Assembly (NCBI GenBank): GCA_030040995.1
Contig: JASHOS010000246.1
Location: 1 to 64,000, forward strand
DNA: 64,000 nucleotides
Direction: 5' to 3'
Origin: Terriglobia bacterium
GTDB taxonomy: Bacteria; Acidobacteriota; Terriglobia; UBA7540
Shown here: positions 34,860-43,121 of the stretch, piece after piece
Layout of the letters: every line of letters starts with the position of its first letter
Numbering within the stretch: the stretch's first letter is position 1
The notes under the pieces: generated by a model
Databases searched by the model: none
The model's input: only the letters and a program-made list of their open reading frames with translations
Told to the model about the DNA's origin: nothing
Program-made: the position numbers and the translations under genes

Positions 34860-35225
34860 CAACAGGCAGGCGGGGGCGCCAAAGCCCAAATCCTTCGATA
34901 ACCGAAGGTGCTGTACGGGAACGGCTTCCCGTCAATCCTGTCCAGATGAGCTTTCACATCTCTGGAGGCGACGCGCGGCTTCGCCGCCCGCTGTGCGGAA
35001 GGGCTCTGTCCTTCCGGAACCGAGCCACACTCCCTAACCTTGTTCGTGCTGGGCGCGCAGGCTCAGCCTGCACGCCCAGCACGAACAAGCAATTTGTGCC
35101 TTTGCCCGGAAAGCCGCAGGCTTTCCGCAGCAGACGGCAAAGCCGCTCTCGGTTTGGCTAATTTGAACACCATTAGGGCAAGCCTTACCCTTACGCTACT
35201 CACCTCCAAGGTGGATGAAGAAGCT
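34860..35225. repeat. Split copy of the ~150-bp intergenic repeat, interrupted by hairpins
   Basis: The left part (about 34880-34935) is the reverse complement of GTCCCCCTACATCACCTTCG and GTTATCGACGGATT found at 41.7, 61.3 and 63.1 kb. The right part (about 35168-35220) is the reverse complement of the other half (CACCTTGGAGGTGAG, GTAAGGGTAAGGCTTGCCCTA). In other copies the halves are nearly adjacent. Here ~230 bases of hairpins separate them, including 35039-35089. Confidence 0.6.
35039..35089. repeat. 51-nt near-perfect palindrome
   Basis: Arms of 25 bases (CTTGTTCGTGCTGGGCGCGC then AGGCT; right arm AGCCTGCACGCCCAGCACGA then ACAAG) pair with a single mismatch around one C. Smaller hairpins flank it: CGGAAGG/CCTTCCG near 34997-35017 and GGAAAGCCGCAGGCTTTCC near 35108-35126. 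No T run follows. Confidence 0.8.
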
Positions 35226-35268
35226 TGCTCTGGAAATTAAACGTAAATTGGCAGCTTGCCCCCGGCTT

Positions 35269-35283
35269 GAAGAACAGTTCTTC
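35269..35283. promoter_or_regulatory. Palindrome and possible promoter upstream of tRNA-Ser
   Basis: GAAGAAC-A-GTTCTTC is a perfect 15-base palindrome. A TAGAAT at about 35287 lies 37 bases before the tRNA and could be its -10 box. Assignment is tentative. Confidence 0.25.
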
Positions 35284-35324
35284 TGTTAGAATAAAGCGTG
35301 TATTTGAGCAGTGTAGACGGGAAT

Positions 35325-35414
35325 GGAGGGATGGGTGAGTGGTTGAAACCGGCGGTCTTGAAAACCGTTAGCCTTTAAAGAGGCTCGGGGGTTCGAATCC
35401 CTCTCCCTCCGCCA
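35325..35414 (+). tRNA. tRNA-Ser(UGA)
   Basis: The acceptor GGAGGGA pairs with TCCCTCC, followed by discriminator G and encoded CCA. The anticodon arm GCGGT-CTTGAAA-ACCGT gives anticodon TGA. A long variable arm (TAGCC..GGCT type) marks a class II tRNA, and the T arm is GGGGG-TTCGAAT-CCCTC. All arms fold. Confidence 0.97.
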
Positions 35415-35628
35415 CTGTATTTGGGCGCTTCAGGTTCCGCTCTTGCCCCCCAGCGGGCGTGATGAAGTTACCCCACATTCGGGGCTGGTTGTTTTAGGGG
35501 CCGGAAGGGCTGGCGTCAGTGCATTTTCTCGGGCCGTCATTTGCGAGTCCCCCATTCCCGAGGCCAAGGCAGCCCGGCAGGGATACTTCGGATGAGGATT
35601 TGGAGAAAGGAAGCTTTCACGAAAACGG

Positions 35629-37206
35629 ATGGTTAGACGGTATTTCGAGTTGTTCTTTCTGATGGGCCTGATTGCCCTCTTTTTTATGGGCTGCGGCTCA
35701 AGCAGCACTAGCACCACAACCGACGCGGACGGGAACCTGGAGGTGGAGGTGGGTGATGTTCCACTGTGCAACATCCTGTCTTTCCGGATTCTTATCACCG
35801 ACCTGCACTTCACCGACGGAGGCCAGTTTTTACCGACGAATGCCGCTTACTGGGTGGATTTTGCGGCTCTCCAGGGAACCTCGACGATTCTCTACATGGG
35901 CACGTTGAAGCCGGGATCGTATTCTACGGGCACAATTACGGTCGCCGCTCCCACCATGACGCTTTTCGACTCGTCCACCACTCCTTATCCTTTGGATGTC
36001 ATAACGCCCACTTTCAGCACCGAGAACAACATCCCGTTTACCATCAGTCCACCGTTGGTCGTCAATCCGAACAAGACGAGCGTGCTGCACCTCGACTTCA
36101 ATATTCCTCAGTCGGTTCAGACAAGCTCACAAGGTCAGATTGGAGTTACTGGCACATCGGGCGCGCAAACCGTCTCCGTGGTGCCGGTTTTTACGGCGAC
36201 GCCGTTGACAGCATCGCCCACCGAAGGCTTCGGGGAGATGGATGACGTATCCGGCTATGTTACGATGGTGAACACGACGAGCTCTAACGCAGAGTTTACC
36301 GGAAGTTTCGTCCTCCAGACCTTATCCGGAGAATCAACCGGCGAACCCGGCACGGGACCTTCAATTACCGTCGAGCTTAATAGCAGTTCCAACCTTGTGG
36401 GTGTTCCCGCTCTCAACCAGCTCGAAACGGACAGTTACGCAGAAGTTCAAGGTTACATTGATAAGGATGGGAATTTCATTGCCAATACAGCCGTTATTGA
36501 GGACCAGGAAGATCCCACAGACAATTTTGATGCTTTCATTGGATATATTCTATCGGTCCAGAAGGATGCAGAAGGCAATGTGACTCAATTTACCATGACG
36601 GTGCGCGACGAGGAGCCGAGCTCGGGAAGCGGCACTGGCAATCCGGTCGATCTCGATTCTCCTCCGCTTACGGTGAACGTTTCGCCCACCACGGGCTTTG
36701 ATTTCTCATCCCCCTCCACGAATTTCGCCAATTTCATTCCCAATGCGTCGTACCTTACCGTAGGCCAGTCTGTCATAGCGCACGGCATGTATACTCCACC
36801 CCCGTCTACAACGTCTTCCTCCTCTTCCTCCTCTTCCTCCTCGTCTTCATCGACCACCGCTCCAAGCACGCCAGCGGCCGCGACGCTGGCCGCCCAGAAT
36901 ATCTACATACCTCTTCAGACGGTCGATGGCGGCCTCACCCAGCTTCTGCTTGCCGGAGCGGATAATCTGTCCGGTGGCTTTATTTTTGCCCCGTGCCCCA
37001 CCATATTTGTAAGCCTTCCGATCTACGTCATCACTAACTCTCAAACCAGCTTTCAGAATGTGAATGGTCTCAGCGGCCTTGCGTCCGCGGCGTCTTTAGA
37101 GGTGAGAGGACTGCTTTTTCAGGATGTACAGGGCGGCGCGATTGAAGGTGTCCAGGTCCCGCCTGGGTCGATGGTGATGCTCGCGGCAGACGTGATTCAG
37201 CTCTGA
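35629..37206 (+). CDS. DUF4382-domain lipoprotein with a serine homopolymer linker
   Basis: The product is 525 residues. The N-terminus FFLMGLIALFFMGCGSSS has a lipobox with the lipidated cysteine near residue 22. LEVEVGDVPLCNILSFRILI then TDLHFT opens a DUF4382-like beta domain (to ~190). Repeated beta units follow (EMDDVSGYVTMVN, AEVQGYIDKDGNFIA), resembling DUF5666. Residues ~395-410 are almost pure serine, encoded by a TCCTCTTCC repeat, then a Thr/Ala/Pro stretch. It is likely anchored at the outer membrane or periplasm; the function is unknown. Confidence 0.85.
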   Translation: MVRRYFELFFLMGLIALFFMGCGSSSTSTTTDADGNLEVEVGDVPLCNILSFRILITDLHFTDGGQFLPTNAAYWVDFAALQGTSTILYMGTLKPGSYSTGTITVAAPTMTLFDSSTTPYPLDVITPTFSTENNIPFTISPPLVVNPNKTSVLHLDFNIPQSVQTSSQGQIGVTGTSGAQTVSVVPVFTATPLTASPTEGFGEMDDVSGYVTMVNTTSSNAEFTGSFVLQTLSGESTGEPGTGPSITVELNSSSNLVGVPALNQLETDSYAEVQGYIDKDGNFIANTAVIEDQEDPTDNFDAFIGYILSVQKDAEGNVTQFTMTVRDEEPSSGSGTGNPVDLDSPPLTVNVSPTTGFDFSSPSTNFANFIPNASYLTVGQSVIAHGMYTPPPSTTSSSSSSSSSSSSSTTAPSTPAAATLAAQNIYIPLQTVDGGLTQLLLAGADNLSGGFIFAPCPTIFVSLPIYVITNSQTSFQNVNGLSGLASAASLEVRGLLFQDVQGGAIEGVQVPPGSMVMLAADVIQL

Positions 37207-37223
37207 TTTCGGGAGTTTCGCGG

Positions 37224-38117
37224 ATGCGAATCCTGATGACCGGATCGACAGGGTTCCTTGGGTCGTCACTGATTCCTATCCTGAAAGCCTGCGGGCACGA
37301 CGTGACGCGGCTGGTTCGCGAGGAGCCTCGGCCCGGCTCGCGCGATCTTTACTGGGATCCCGCTCGCGGGATCATGCCGGAGTTCCCCGGCGGGGTTGAG
37401 GCGGTCATCCACCTGGCTGGCGAAAACATTGCCTCCGGGCGCTGGACGGCGAAGCGGAAGGCTCTCATTCGAGCCAGCCGGGTAGACGGAACGCAGCTCC
37501 TGTCCGAATTACTGGCTCGCGCGGCTCAGCCGCCCCGAATCCTGTTGAGCGCTTCCGCGGTGGGCTACTATGGAAACCGGGGCGCAGAGACTCTGACCGA
37601 AGAAAGCTCGTGGGGCTCCGGGTTCCTTGCCGAGGTCTGCGGTGAATGGGAAGCGGCAACAGCCCCGGCCGCGCACGCAGGCATCCGCGTCGTTATCCTG
37701 AGAAACGGCGTGGTGCTGAGCGCGAAGGGCGGGATGCTGGCAAAGATACTCCCGGTTTTCCGTTGGGGTCTTGGTGGCCCTATGGGCTCCGGCGGCCACT
37801 ATATGAGCTGGATCGCTTTGGGCGATTTCATCGGCGTTGTTCAACACTGCCTTGAAAATTCTGTTCTCAACGGCCCAGTCGTCGTCGCCGCGCCCGGGCC
37901 GGTCACGAACCGGGAATTTGTCAGGATTTTGGCGAGCGTCTTGAGGCGGCCGGCGCGACTGGCGATGCCCGCGTGGGGAGCGCGTCTCGCCTTTGGCGAG
38001 ATGGCAACCGAGGTTGTGCTCGCAAGTCAACGGGTACAGCCAAAGCGGCTCGTCGAAACCGGCTACTCCTTCCGCTGGCCGCAACTAGAGACCGCTCTTC
38101 GGCACCTCCTTTCGTAG
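37224..38117 (+). CDS. TIGR01777-family epimerase (YfcH-like NAD(P)-binding protein)
   Basis: The 297-residue product is an extended SDR. The Rossmann motif TGSTGFLGSSLIPIL is at residues 7-21. Family-typical stretches are VIHLAGENIASGRWTAKRKA, LLSASAVGYYGNRG and FRWGLGGPMGSGGHYMSWI. The C-terminal KRLVETGYSFRWPQLETALR is also characteristic. It is YfcH/SulA-like; the biochemical role of the family is not settled. It begins 17 bases after the DUF4382 gene, so the two may be co-transcribed. Confidence 0.93.
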   Translation: MRILMTGSTGFLGSSLIPILKACGHDVTRLVREEPRPGSRDLYWDPARGIMPEFPGGVEAVIHLAGENIASGRWTAKRKALIRASRVDGTQLLSELLARAAQPPRILLSASAVGYYGNRGAETLTEESSWGSGFLAEVCGEWEAATAPAAHAGIRVVILRNGVVLSAKGGMLAKILPVFRWGLGGPMGSGGHYMSWIALGDFIGVVQHCLENSVLNGPVVVAAPGPVTNREFVRILASVLRRPARLAMPAWGARLAFGEMATEVVLASQRVQPKRLVETGYSFRWPQLETALRHLLS

Positions 38118-38184
38118 ATCCCCCGTCATTAGAAAGTGGTATCCTGTGCCTTTGCCGTGCCGTCTAATATAGTGTTACTTGGCC

Positions 38185-38212
38185 TTGTTGTGACAAAGGC
38201 TTGTGATAAAAT
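38185..38212 (+). promoter_or_regulatory. Candidate sigma-70 promoter before the TonB gene
   Basis: TTGTTG and TAAAAT are separated by 16 bases, about 160 bases upstream of the TonB start. No experimental or comparative support is available. Confidence 0.35.
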
Positions 38213-38369
38213 GTTCTTACCCGATGGAGTTGAACGGCGCGGCCTCAGACGAAATTGATTGTTCCCGCCTTGGGCAACTTCGTAGAGGCGAGTGTCATCT
38301 CCCGAAGAGGGGAGGTGCCGCCTTCGATTTTCGAGCACGGGATTGCCGAATCCCGGGGACACGTGAGCG

Positions 38370-39491
38370 ATGTCACCCACTAAACTTGAGACCGGCCCCA
38401 ACGTCAGGAGCGACTCGGATGGCCTCAAAGATCCTGGCCGGGCTGAGTTCCATCCGCAGACCTTAGAAAGCTCTTCGCTGCTCTCTTCGCTTTGGCGGCA
38501 GATCCGCGAACGCAAGCCTCAACCACGGACCGGCGTAGCGCAAGAGTACTATCGTGGCGAGGCGCGTCTTCCCGTTTCAGAAATGGGATCGGTCCTGCAA
38601 AGCCTGCGGGACACGATCCGGGGGCTTTTCGAAGCGCCTCCTCCTCCCTCCATTCCGATCACTTCCCAGCCGGTGGAGGTAGGAGACCTCTGGGCGGACT
38701 ACAAGCCGCAGTGGTATTCGGGAGTCAATTCCCTCTTAATTCTTCTCATCCTGATTGGCATGGTCCTTATGCCCTCCCTGGTGCACCCGCCCGTCGTGAA
38801 GACGGAGGCCGTTCTGACGCCTATCCAGATTTCCCCCTACATGGCTCAACTGCCTCCCTCCCCAAAGAAAGCGGGCGGCGGGGGCGGCGGCGGGAATCGC
38901 ACTCCTACGCCCGCGTCGAAAGGTGTTGCGCCTAAGTTTGCGTGGCGGCAACTCGCTCCACCAGTGGCCAAAATCGATATCCCTCAACCCAAGCTTCCGG
39001 TCACCCCCACCTTGCTTGGGCCTCCACAGCTTAAGCTGCCCCAGGTTGCGATGAATGTGTGGGGCAATCCCACAGCAGTTCCCGTGCCTCCTTCGAATGG
39101 GCCAGGGTCGGGTGGCGGCATTGGCACAGGGAGCGGCGGCGGAATCGGATCGGGAAACGGGGCAGGCTTGGGGCCGGGGAGCGGCGGCGGCACCGGCGGC
39201 GGCACCTTTAGCGTCGGCGGAAACGTCAGCGAACCGGTTGCCATCTATGACCCGGAACCTCAATACTCCGAAAGAGCGCGGGAGGCGAAGTACCAGGGCA
39301 CGGACGTTCTTTCCATCATTGTGACGGCGGATGGCTCTGTTACTGATGTTCAGGTGGTCCGCCCTCTCGGTTTAGGCCTCGACGAAGAAGCGGTCAAGAC
39401 CGTCCGCACGTGGAAGTTCAAACCGGCGATGCGGAACGGCCAGCCTGTCGCTGTACGGGTCGATATTGAAGTGACGTTCCGCCTCTTCTGA
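38370..39491 (+). CDS. tonB: TonB-family energy transducer
   Basis: The product is 373 residues. It has an unusual ~120-residue cytoplasmic N-terminal part, then a membrane segment at about 125-145 (LLILLILIGMVLMPSLV). A proline- and glycine-rich periplasmic linker follows (KAGGGGGGGNRTPTPASKG; GSGGGIGTGSGGGIGSG). The TonB C-terminal domain covers ~290-373 (YDPEPQYSERAREAKYQGTD, AVKTVRTWKFKPAM, VTFRLF). It passes energy from ExbBD to outer-membrane receptors such as the one at 30296-33790. ExbB and ExbD genes are not in the window. Glycine-rich rather than proline-rich linkers may change its reach across the periplasm. Confidence 0.92.
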   Translation: MSPTKLETGPNVRSDSDGLKDPGRAEFHPQTLESSSLLSSLWRQIRERKPQPRTGVAQEYYRGEARLPVSEMGSVLQSLRDTIRGLFEAPPPPSIPITSQPVEVGDLWADYKPQWYSGVNSLLILLILIGMVLMPSLVHPPVVKTEAVLTPIQISPYMAQLPPSPKKAGGGGGGGNRTPTPASKGVAPKFAWRQLAPPVAKIDIPQPKLPVTPTLLGPPQLKLPQVAMNVWGNPTAVPVPPSNGPGSGGGIGTGSGGGIGSGNGAGLGPGSGGGTGGGTFSVGGNVSEPVAIYDPEPQYSERAREAKYQGTDVLSIIVTADGSVTDVQVVRPLGLGLDEEAVKTVRTWKFKPAMRNGQPVAVRVDIEVTFRLF

Positions 39492-39673
39492 TCTGCGGTC
39501 AATACCGCTTCAATGAGGCCGCGATCAATCGCTTCTGGACAATGACCGCTGATAGCTGACTGCCCGCCTCGCTCTAAAAAAATTGTCTCGCTCGTCCCAT
39601 TCGCCCCAACTGTCTCAATTGAATCTGCTAAGCTAATTGGCCTATGGTTCGAGTGTCGCCGGTGGAAAGCTTT

Positions 39674-39735
39674 GTAGTGCCGACCTTTCAGGTCAGCACT
39701 TGGCCAGATGCCAAGCTGAATCCTGGCGCTGCGCG
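39674..39735. repeat. TGCCGACC..GGTCAGCA hairpin repeat
   Basis: GTGCCGACCTTTCAGGTCAGCAC is followed by TTGGCCAGATGCCAA, two short hairpins. It resembles the elements at 6511-6540 and 10945-10995. Confidence 0.5.
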
Positions 39736-39826
39736 GTCAAAACTGAAGGACTACCGCCTCCCAGTTGAGACAAGCAGAGAGAATTGACAACCCAAATGGA
39801 TTGTTTTTTTCGACGTTCGAACCTGA

Positions 39827-40200
39827 CAAGTCATTGAAAACACGTCACATTATAAATTTCCAACGACGAACGAACCCAAGAATGACCCTGAGCCCTGCCT
39901 TCATTAGCGGATATCTGCTTCGAAATGAGCAAGATATAACATGCCCGAAAACCCGAGGGATCCCAACAAGTGATTGAAAACAAATGATCGCACCTGCCAC
40001 TGGTTAAGACCCCACGATGCCAAGAAGGAGCGTGCCCAGTGATCCGGTAGCTGATATCCCATTTTAAATGAGCAAGATGAGATGCCTAAGCAAATCAGTA
40101 GAACCCAACAAGTGATTGAAAACAAAGGATCGCATCTGACCCGGCCAACAGCTCCCGGATTCCAAGAGGGAGCCTGCCCAGAACTCCGGTATATGGGGTG
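39827..40200. repeat. Three tandem ~141-bp imperfect repeats
   Basis: CAAGTCATTGAAAAC at 39827, CAAGTGATTGAAAAC at 39967 and CAAGTGATTGAAAAC at 40109 mark units 140 and 142 bases long; the last is cut at about 40200. Units share GCCTGCC/GTGCCCAG, CCGGTA and AAATGAGCAAGAT blocks. Shared frames in both strands are broken by stops, so I do not call a gene. Confidence 0.8.
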
Positions 40201-40341
40201 CTGGAGGTTGCTCCCTCGCTCCGGCCGGAAGTTCACCTTGCGGCCATAACGCGTCGGCGAGCCCCGGCGCTCCAAACGACTCTCGCCATGCCACGAATCA
40301 CGCATTCCTGGGACTTTGGCGTGACCGTGGGAAAACCACGG

Positions 40342-40415
40342 GTAGTGAGTCAGTTTGGACTTGTAGCGGCGAGTTTACCTCGCCAGATGGCGGCTACATC
40401 AAACTGACCCACTAC
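40342..40415. repeat. Nested inverted repeat (cruciform-like)
   Basis: The outer arms GTAGTGAGTCAGTTTG and CAAACTGACCCACTAC pair with one mismatch. The inner arms TTGTAGC/GCTACAT and GGCGAG/CTCGCC surround TTTAC. A smaller CCGTGG-GAAAA-CCACGG hairpin precedes it at 40326. It lies 250 bases upstream of mqnD. Confidence 0.75.
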
Positions 40416-40660
40416 GCAAACCACGTCTCCCTTTACCGCGTTTCTAAGGATGTGTGTTAAAATAGCCTCTTGGCAACGACGCCAGGATTCTAACCCAGTG
40501 TTCGGTGACGTGCTCGACCAGGAGCTGGAACTTCGGGCTGGAGTCGCGAAGGGGTGGCGCATCGGACCAAGCCTCCGGCTGTTTCCTGCCCCTCCAACGC
40601 TGAACCGAGAAGACGCTGCTCTTGCCGCCCGCACGGTCGGCTGCCAAAGGTGTACTGACC

Positions 40661-41590
40661 ATGAGCGCATCGCCTGAGAAAAGTACGCAACTCGCGAGGG
40701 CTGAGAATCCCGAAAGCGTCGCTTTTCAGCCGGTCGAGTTGAGCTTGGCTCACAGCCCGGACTCTGACGATGCTTTTATGTTTTATGGCTTGGCCACTAA
40801 AAAAATCGCCACCGACAACCTGAAGTTCACACATAAGCTTGAGGACATCCAAAGCCTTAACCAGAAAGCCTGCGACGGCGTTTACGACATAACCGCCATA
40901 TCGTTTGCCTCATACGCACACGTAGCCGGCCAATACATCCTACTTCCCAGCGGAGCCAGTTTCGGCGAGGGATACGGCCCGATCGTGGTCGCAAAAGGGG
41001 CGGTGAGCGCCACGAGCCTGAGAAAGAAGCGCGTGGCGGTTCCCGGAAAAATGACTTCTGCCTATCTCACGCTCGCCTTATGCGAGCCGGAAATTGAGCC
41101 CGTGGTGGTCCCTTTCGAACAAATTCTGGACTGCGTGGCTAACGGGCAAGTCGATGCAGGCGTGATCATCCACGAGGGCCAACTCACTTACGCGCTCAAA
41201 GGCCTGAACAAGGTGATCGACCTGGGTGAGTGGTGGCGGCAGCAAACCGGGCTTCCCTTGCCGCTTGGAGGCAATGTGATCCGCCGGGCGCTGGGCGGCG
41301 AAGTTATTGGCCGGGCGGCGCGCGTCCTCCGGGCGAGCATCCAGTATAGCCTCGACCACCGCGATGAGGCCCTTGCCTATGCGATGCAATTCGCGCGGGG
41401 CCTGGATCATTTCACCGCAGATCGGTTTGTTTCGATGTACGTTAACAGCTGGACGCTCGATTACGGCGAACGGGGGCGCCAAGCAGTGCAGACGCTTCTT
41501 GACCTTGGCTTTCAAAAAGGCTTGCTCCCCAGGCAAGTGACGGCAGAGTTCGCCGCAGACACCAGCTCCGGAGTTTTCACCTCCCGTTAA
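40661..41590 (+). CDS. mqnD: 1,4-dihydroxy-6-naphthoate synthase (futalosine menaquinone pathway)
   Basis: The 309-residue product fits MqnD: LSLAHSPDSDDAFMFYGLAT near the N-terminus, then CDGVYDITAISFASYAHVAG, SGASFGEGYGPIVVAKG and VIIHEGQLTYALKGLNKVID with the active-site histidine. MqnD converts cyclic dehypoxanthine futalosine to 1,4-dihydroxy-6-naphthoate. I start at ATG 40661; upstream in-frame sequence to 40622 is not protein-like. Other mqn genes are not in the window. An MqnA-like chorismate dehydratase role is less likely, because the S-D-DDAF motif points to MqnD. Confidence 0.9.
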   Translation: MSASPEKSTQLARAENPESVAFQPVELSLAHSPDSDDAFMFYGLATKKIATDNLKFTHKLEDIQSLNQKACDGVYDITAISFASYAHVAGQYILLPSGASFGEGYGPIVVAKGAVSATSLRKKRVAVPGKMTSAYLTLALCEPEIEPVVVPFEQILDCVANGQVDAGVIIHEGQLTYALKGLNKVIDLGEWWRQQTGLPLPLGGNVIRRALGGEVIGRAARVLRASIQYSLDHRDEALAYAMQFARGLDHFTADRFVSMYVNSWTLDYGERGRQAVQTLLDLGFQKGLLPRQVTAEFAADTSSGVFTSR

Positions 41591-41674
41591 CACTCGTCGG
41601 AGTGACCGAATATCCGTTTTTGCTCAGGCTGCCGAAACCGTTCGAAAGCAACGTGCGTATGTGGCAGGGCCTCC

Positions 41675-41835
41675 CAGCTACGTGGTTGTACCCCTCCGCG
41701 GTATCCACCTTGGAGGTGAGCGGCGTAGGGGTAGGGCTGGCCCTACCCTCGTTCTTTCCGCGGCGGTATTCAAGGGGACGACGAGCCGTCCCTTACATCA
41801 CCTTCGGTTATCGATGGATTAGGGAGGCTGCCGGG
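41675..41835. repeat. ~150-bp intergenic repeat (GTAGGGGTAGGGCT family)
   Basis: The order is AGCTACGTGGTTGTACCCC, CACCTTGGAGGTGAGCGGCG, TAGGGGTAGGGCTGGCCCTA, GGGGACGACGAGCCGTCCC, and TTACATCACCTTCGGTTATC with GATGGATTAGG. The same order recurs at 61322-61445 and 63040-63200, with a split inverted copy at 34860-35225. Confidence 0.8.
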
Positions 41836-41886
41836 GGTCCTTGCCGAGTGCGGTAAACTAAGCTATTAGCGCCAGCTTGATCCCGC

Positions 41887-43092
41887 ATGACAACCCTTGC
41901 GAAAACCTCTGCTGTTTCCCTGACGGCGCCCCAGAAGAAAATGCTTTTTGCTCTTTCGTGCGCGGTCGGGCTGCGCATGCTGGGGCTGTTTCTTGTGCTT
42001 CCTGTCTTTACGCTTTATGGGCTGGAATTCACACATTCGCGGTTTCTGGTGGGTGTGGCCTTCGGTTGTTATGGCATTGCGGTGGCGTTCACGGCGATGC
42101 CGATGGGCCGCCTCTCCGACCACATTGGCCGGCGGAAGGTGTTGCTGCTCGGAATGGGCGTCTTCGGCTTGGGCTCGGCGCTTTGTGCCATACCCAACTG
42201 GTTTCCACCTTCGCTGCGCATCGACGTCCTTCTCATCGGCCGTCTCGTTCAGGGCCTGGGCACCATCACCGCGGCGGCGTTTGCCACGGTAGCAGACCAG
42301 ATTCCGCAGGAGCGGCGCTCCACCGCCATGGCCATTCTCGGCATTCCGATCGGCGCCGCCTTCGCCCTGGGCGTAATCGGAGGGCCGATCATTGCCTCGT
42401 TGTTCAAGGCCGAATCGCTCTTTTGGCTCACGGCCATTTTCGCTCTCCTCACGCTATGGCTTCTCGCCCGCAACCTGCCAGAAGCGCCGCGCCGGCAGGA
42501 GTCCGTCCTCGGCCTCGCTCAGGTGCTGCGCAACGGGCCGCTGCTTACGCTTGATATGGGCGGCTTCCTGATGAACACCTTCATGACCGCGTTTTGGTTT
42601 TATCTTCCCCTCATCCTGACCCGGCAACACCATCTGCGGCTCGGGCGGTTTTACGTTGTGCTGCTTCCCATGCTTCTGATCAGCGGTATCACCATGTTTG
42701 GATTTTCCCGTGGTGCGGACCGCGGCCTCGGCAGATCCTTTGCCGGACTCGCTTTCGTTCTGATGGCGGCAAGCGGAGCGCTTCTATTCCGGCCCGAGGC
42801 GATCGGCTTGAACCCAGCCCATCTGATGGCCGTCATCGTTCCGGGCGCGCTTTTCTTTGTAGGTTTTACGGGACTCGAGCCCATCCTGCCCAGCCTCGTC
42901 AGCAAGCACGCGCACGAAAGCGCCTACGGAACTGCGCTTGGCTCGTTCCAAACCGTTCAGTATCTGGGCAGCTTCGCCGGTGGAGCTCTTGCAGGAGGGC
43001 TTTCGGCCTATTCTCATTTCCCGCCTATGGTGTTTATGATCGTCACCGGCATTCTGGGATTCCTGCTGATGACTTTCGGCCCTCGCCAATAA
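41887..43092 (+). CDS. MFS transporter (YajR/drug-efflux type)
   Basis: The 401-residue product has 12 predicted membrane segments. The first loop carries the MFS signature MGRLSDHIGRRKVLLLGM. LIGRLVQGLGTITAAAFATV and ILGIPIGAAFALGVIGGPII are motif C-like stretches found in exporters. The substrate cannot be read. It is convergent with the SDR gene, only 29 bases away. Confidence 0.9.
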   Translation: MTTLAKTSAVSLTAPQKKMLFALSCAVGLRMLGLFLVLPVFTLYGLEFTHSRFLVGVAFGCYGIAVAFTAMPMGRLSDHIGRRKVLLLGMGVFGLGSALCAIPNWFPPSLRIDVLLIGRLVQGLGTITAAAFATVADQIPQERRSTAMAILGIPIGAAFALGVIGGPIIASLFKAESLFWLTAIFALLTLWLLARNLPEAPRRQESVLGLAQVLRNGPLLTLDMGGFLMNTFMTAFWFYLPLILTRQHHLRLGRFYVVLLPMLLISGITMFGFSRGADRGLGRSFAGLAFVLMAASGALLFRPEAIGLNPAHLMAVIVPGALFFVGFTGLEPILPSLVSKHAHESAYGTALGSFQTVQYLGSFAGGALAGGLSAYSHFPPMVFMIVTGILGFLLMTFGPRQ

Positions 43093-43121
43093 CCATGCCG
43101 CGTAGGTGAACGGAAGCTACC

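Noticed and set aside
39827-40200. Tandem repeats considered as a CRISPR array
   Set aside because: Units are ~141 bases and similar throughout, with no short conserved repeat and unique spacers; no cas genes nearby.
39904-40305. 133-residue minus-strand frame across the tandem repeats
   Set aside because: Its repeats in protein form only reflect the DNA repeat; no start context and no family similarity.
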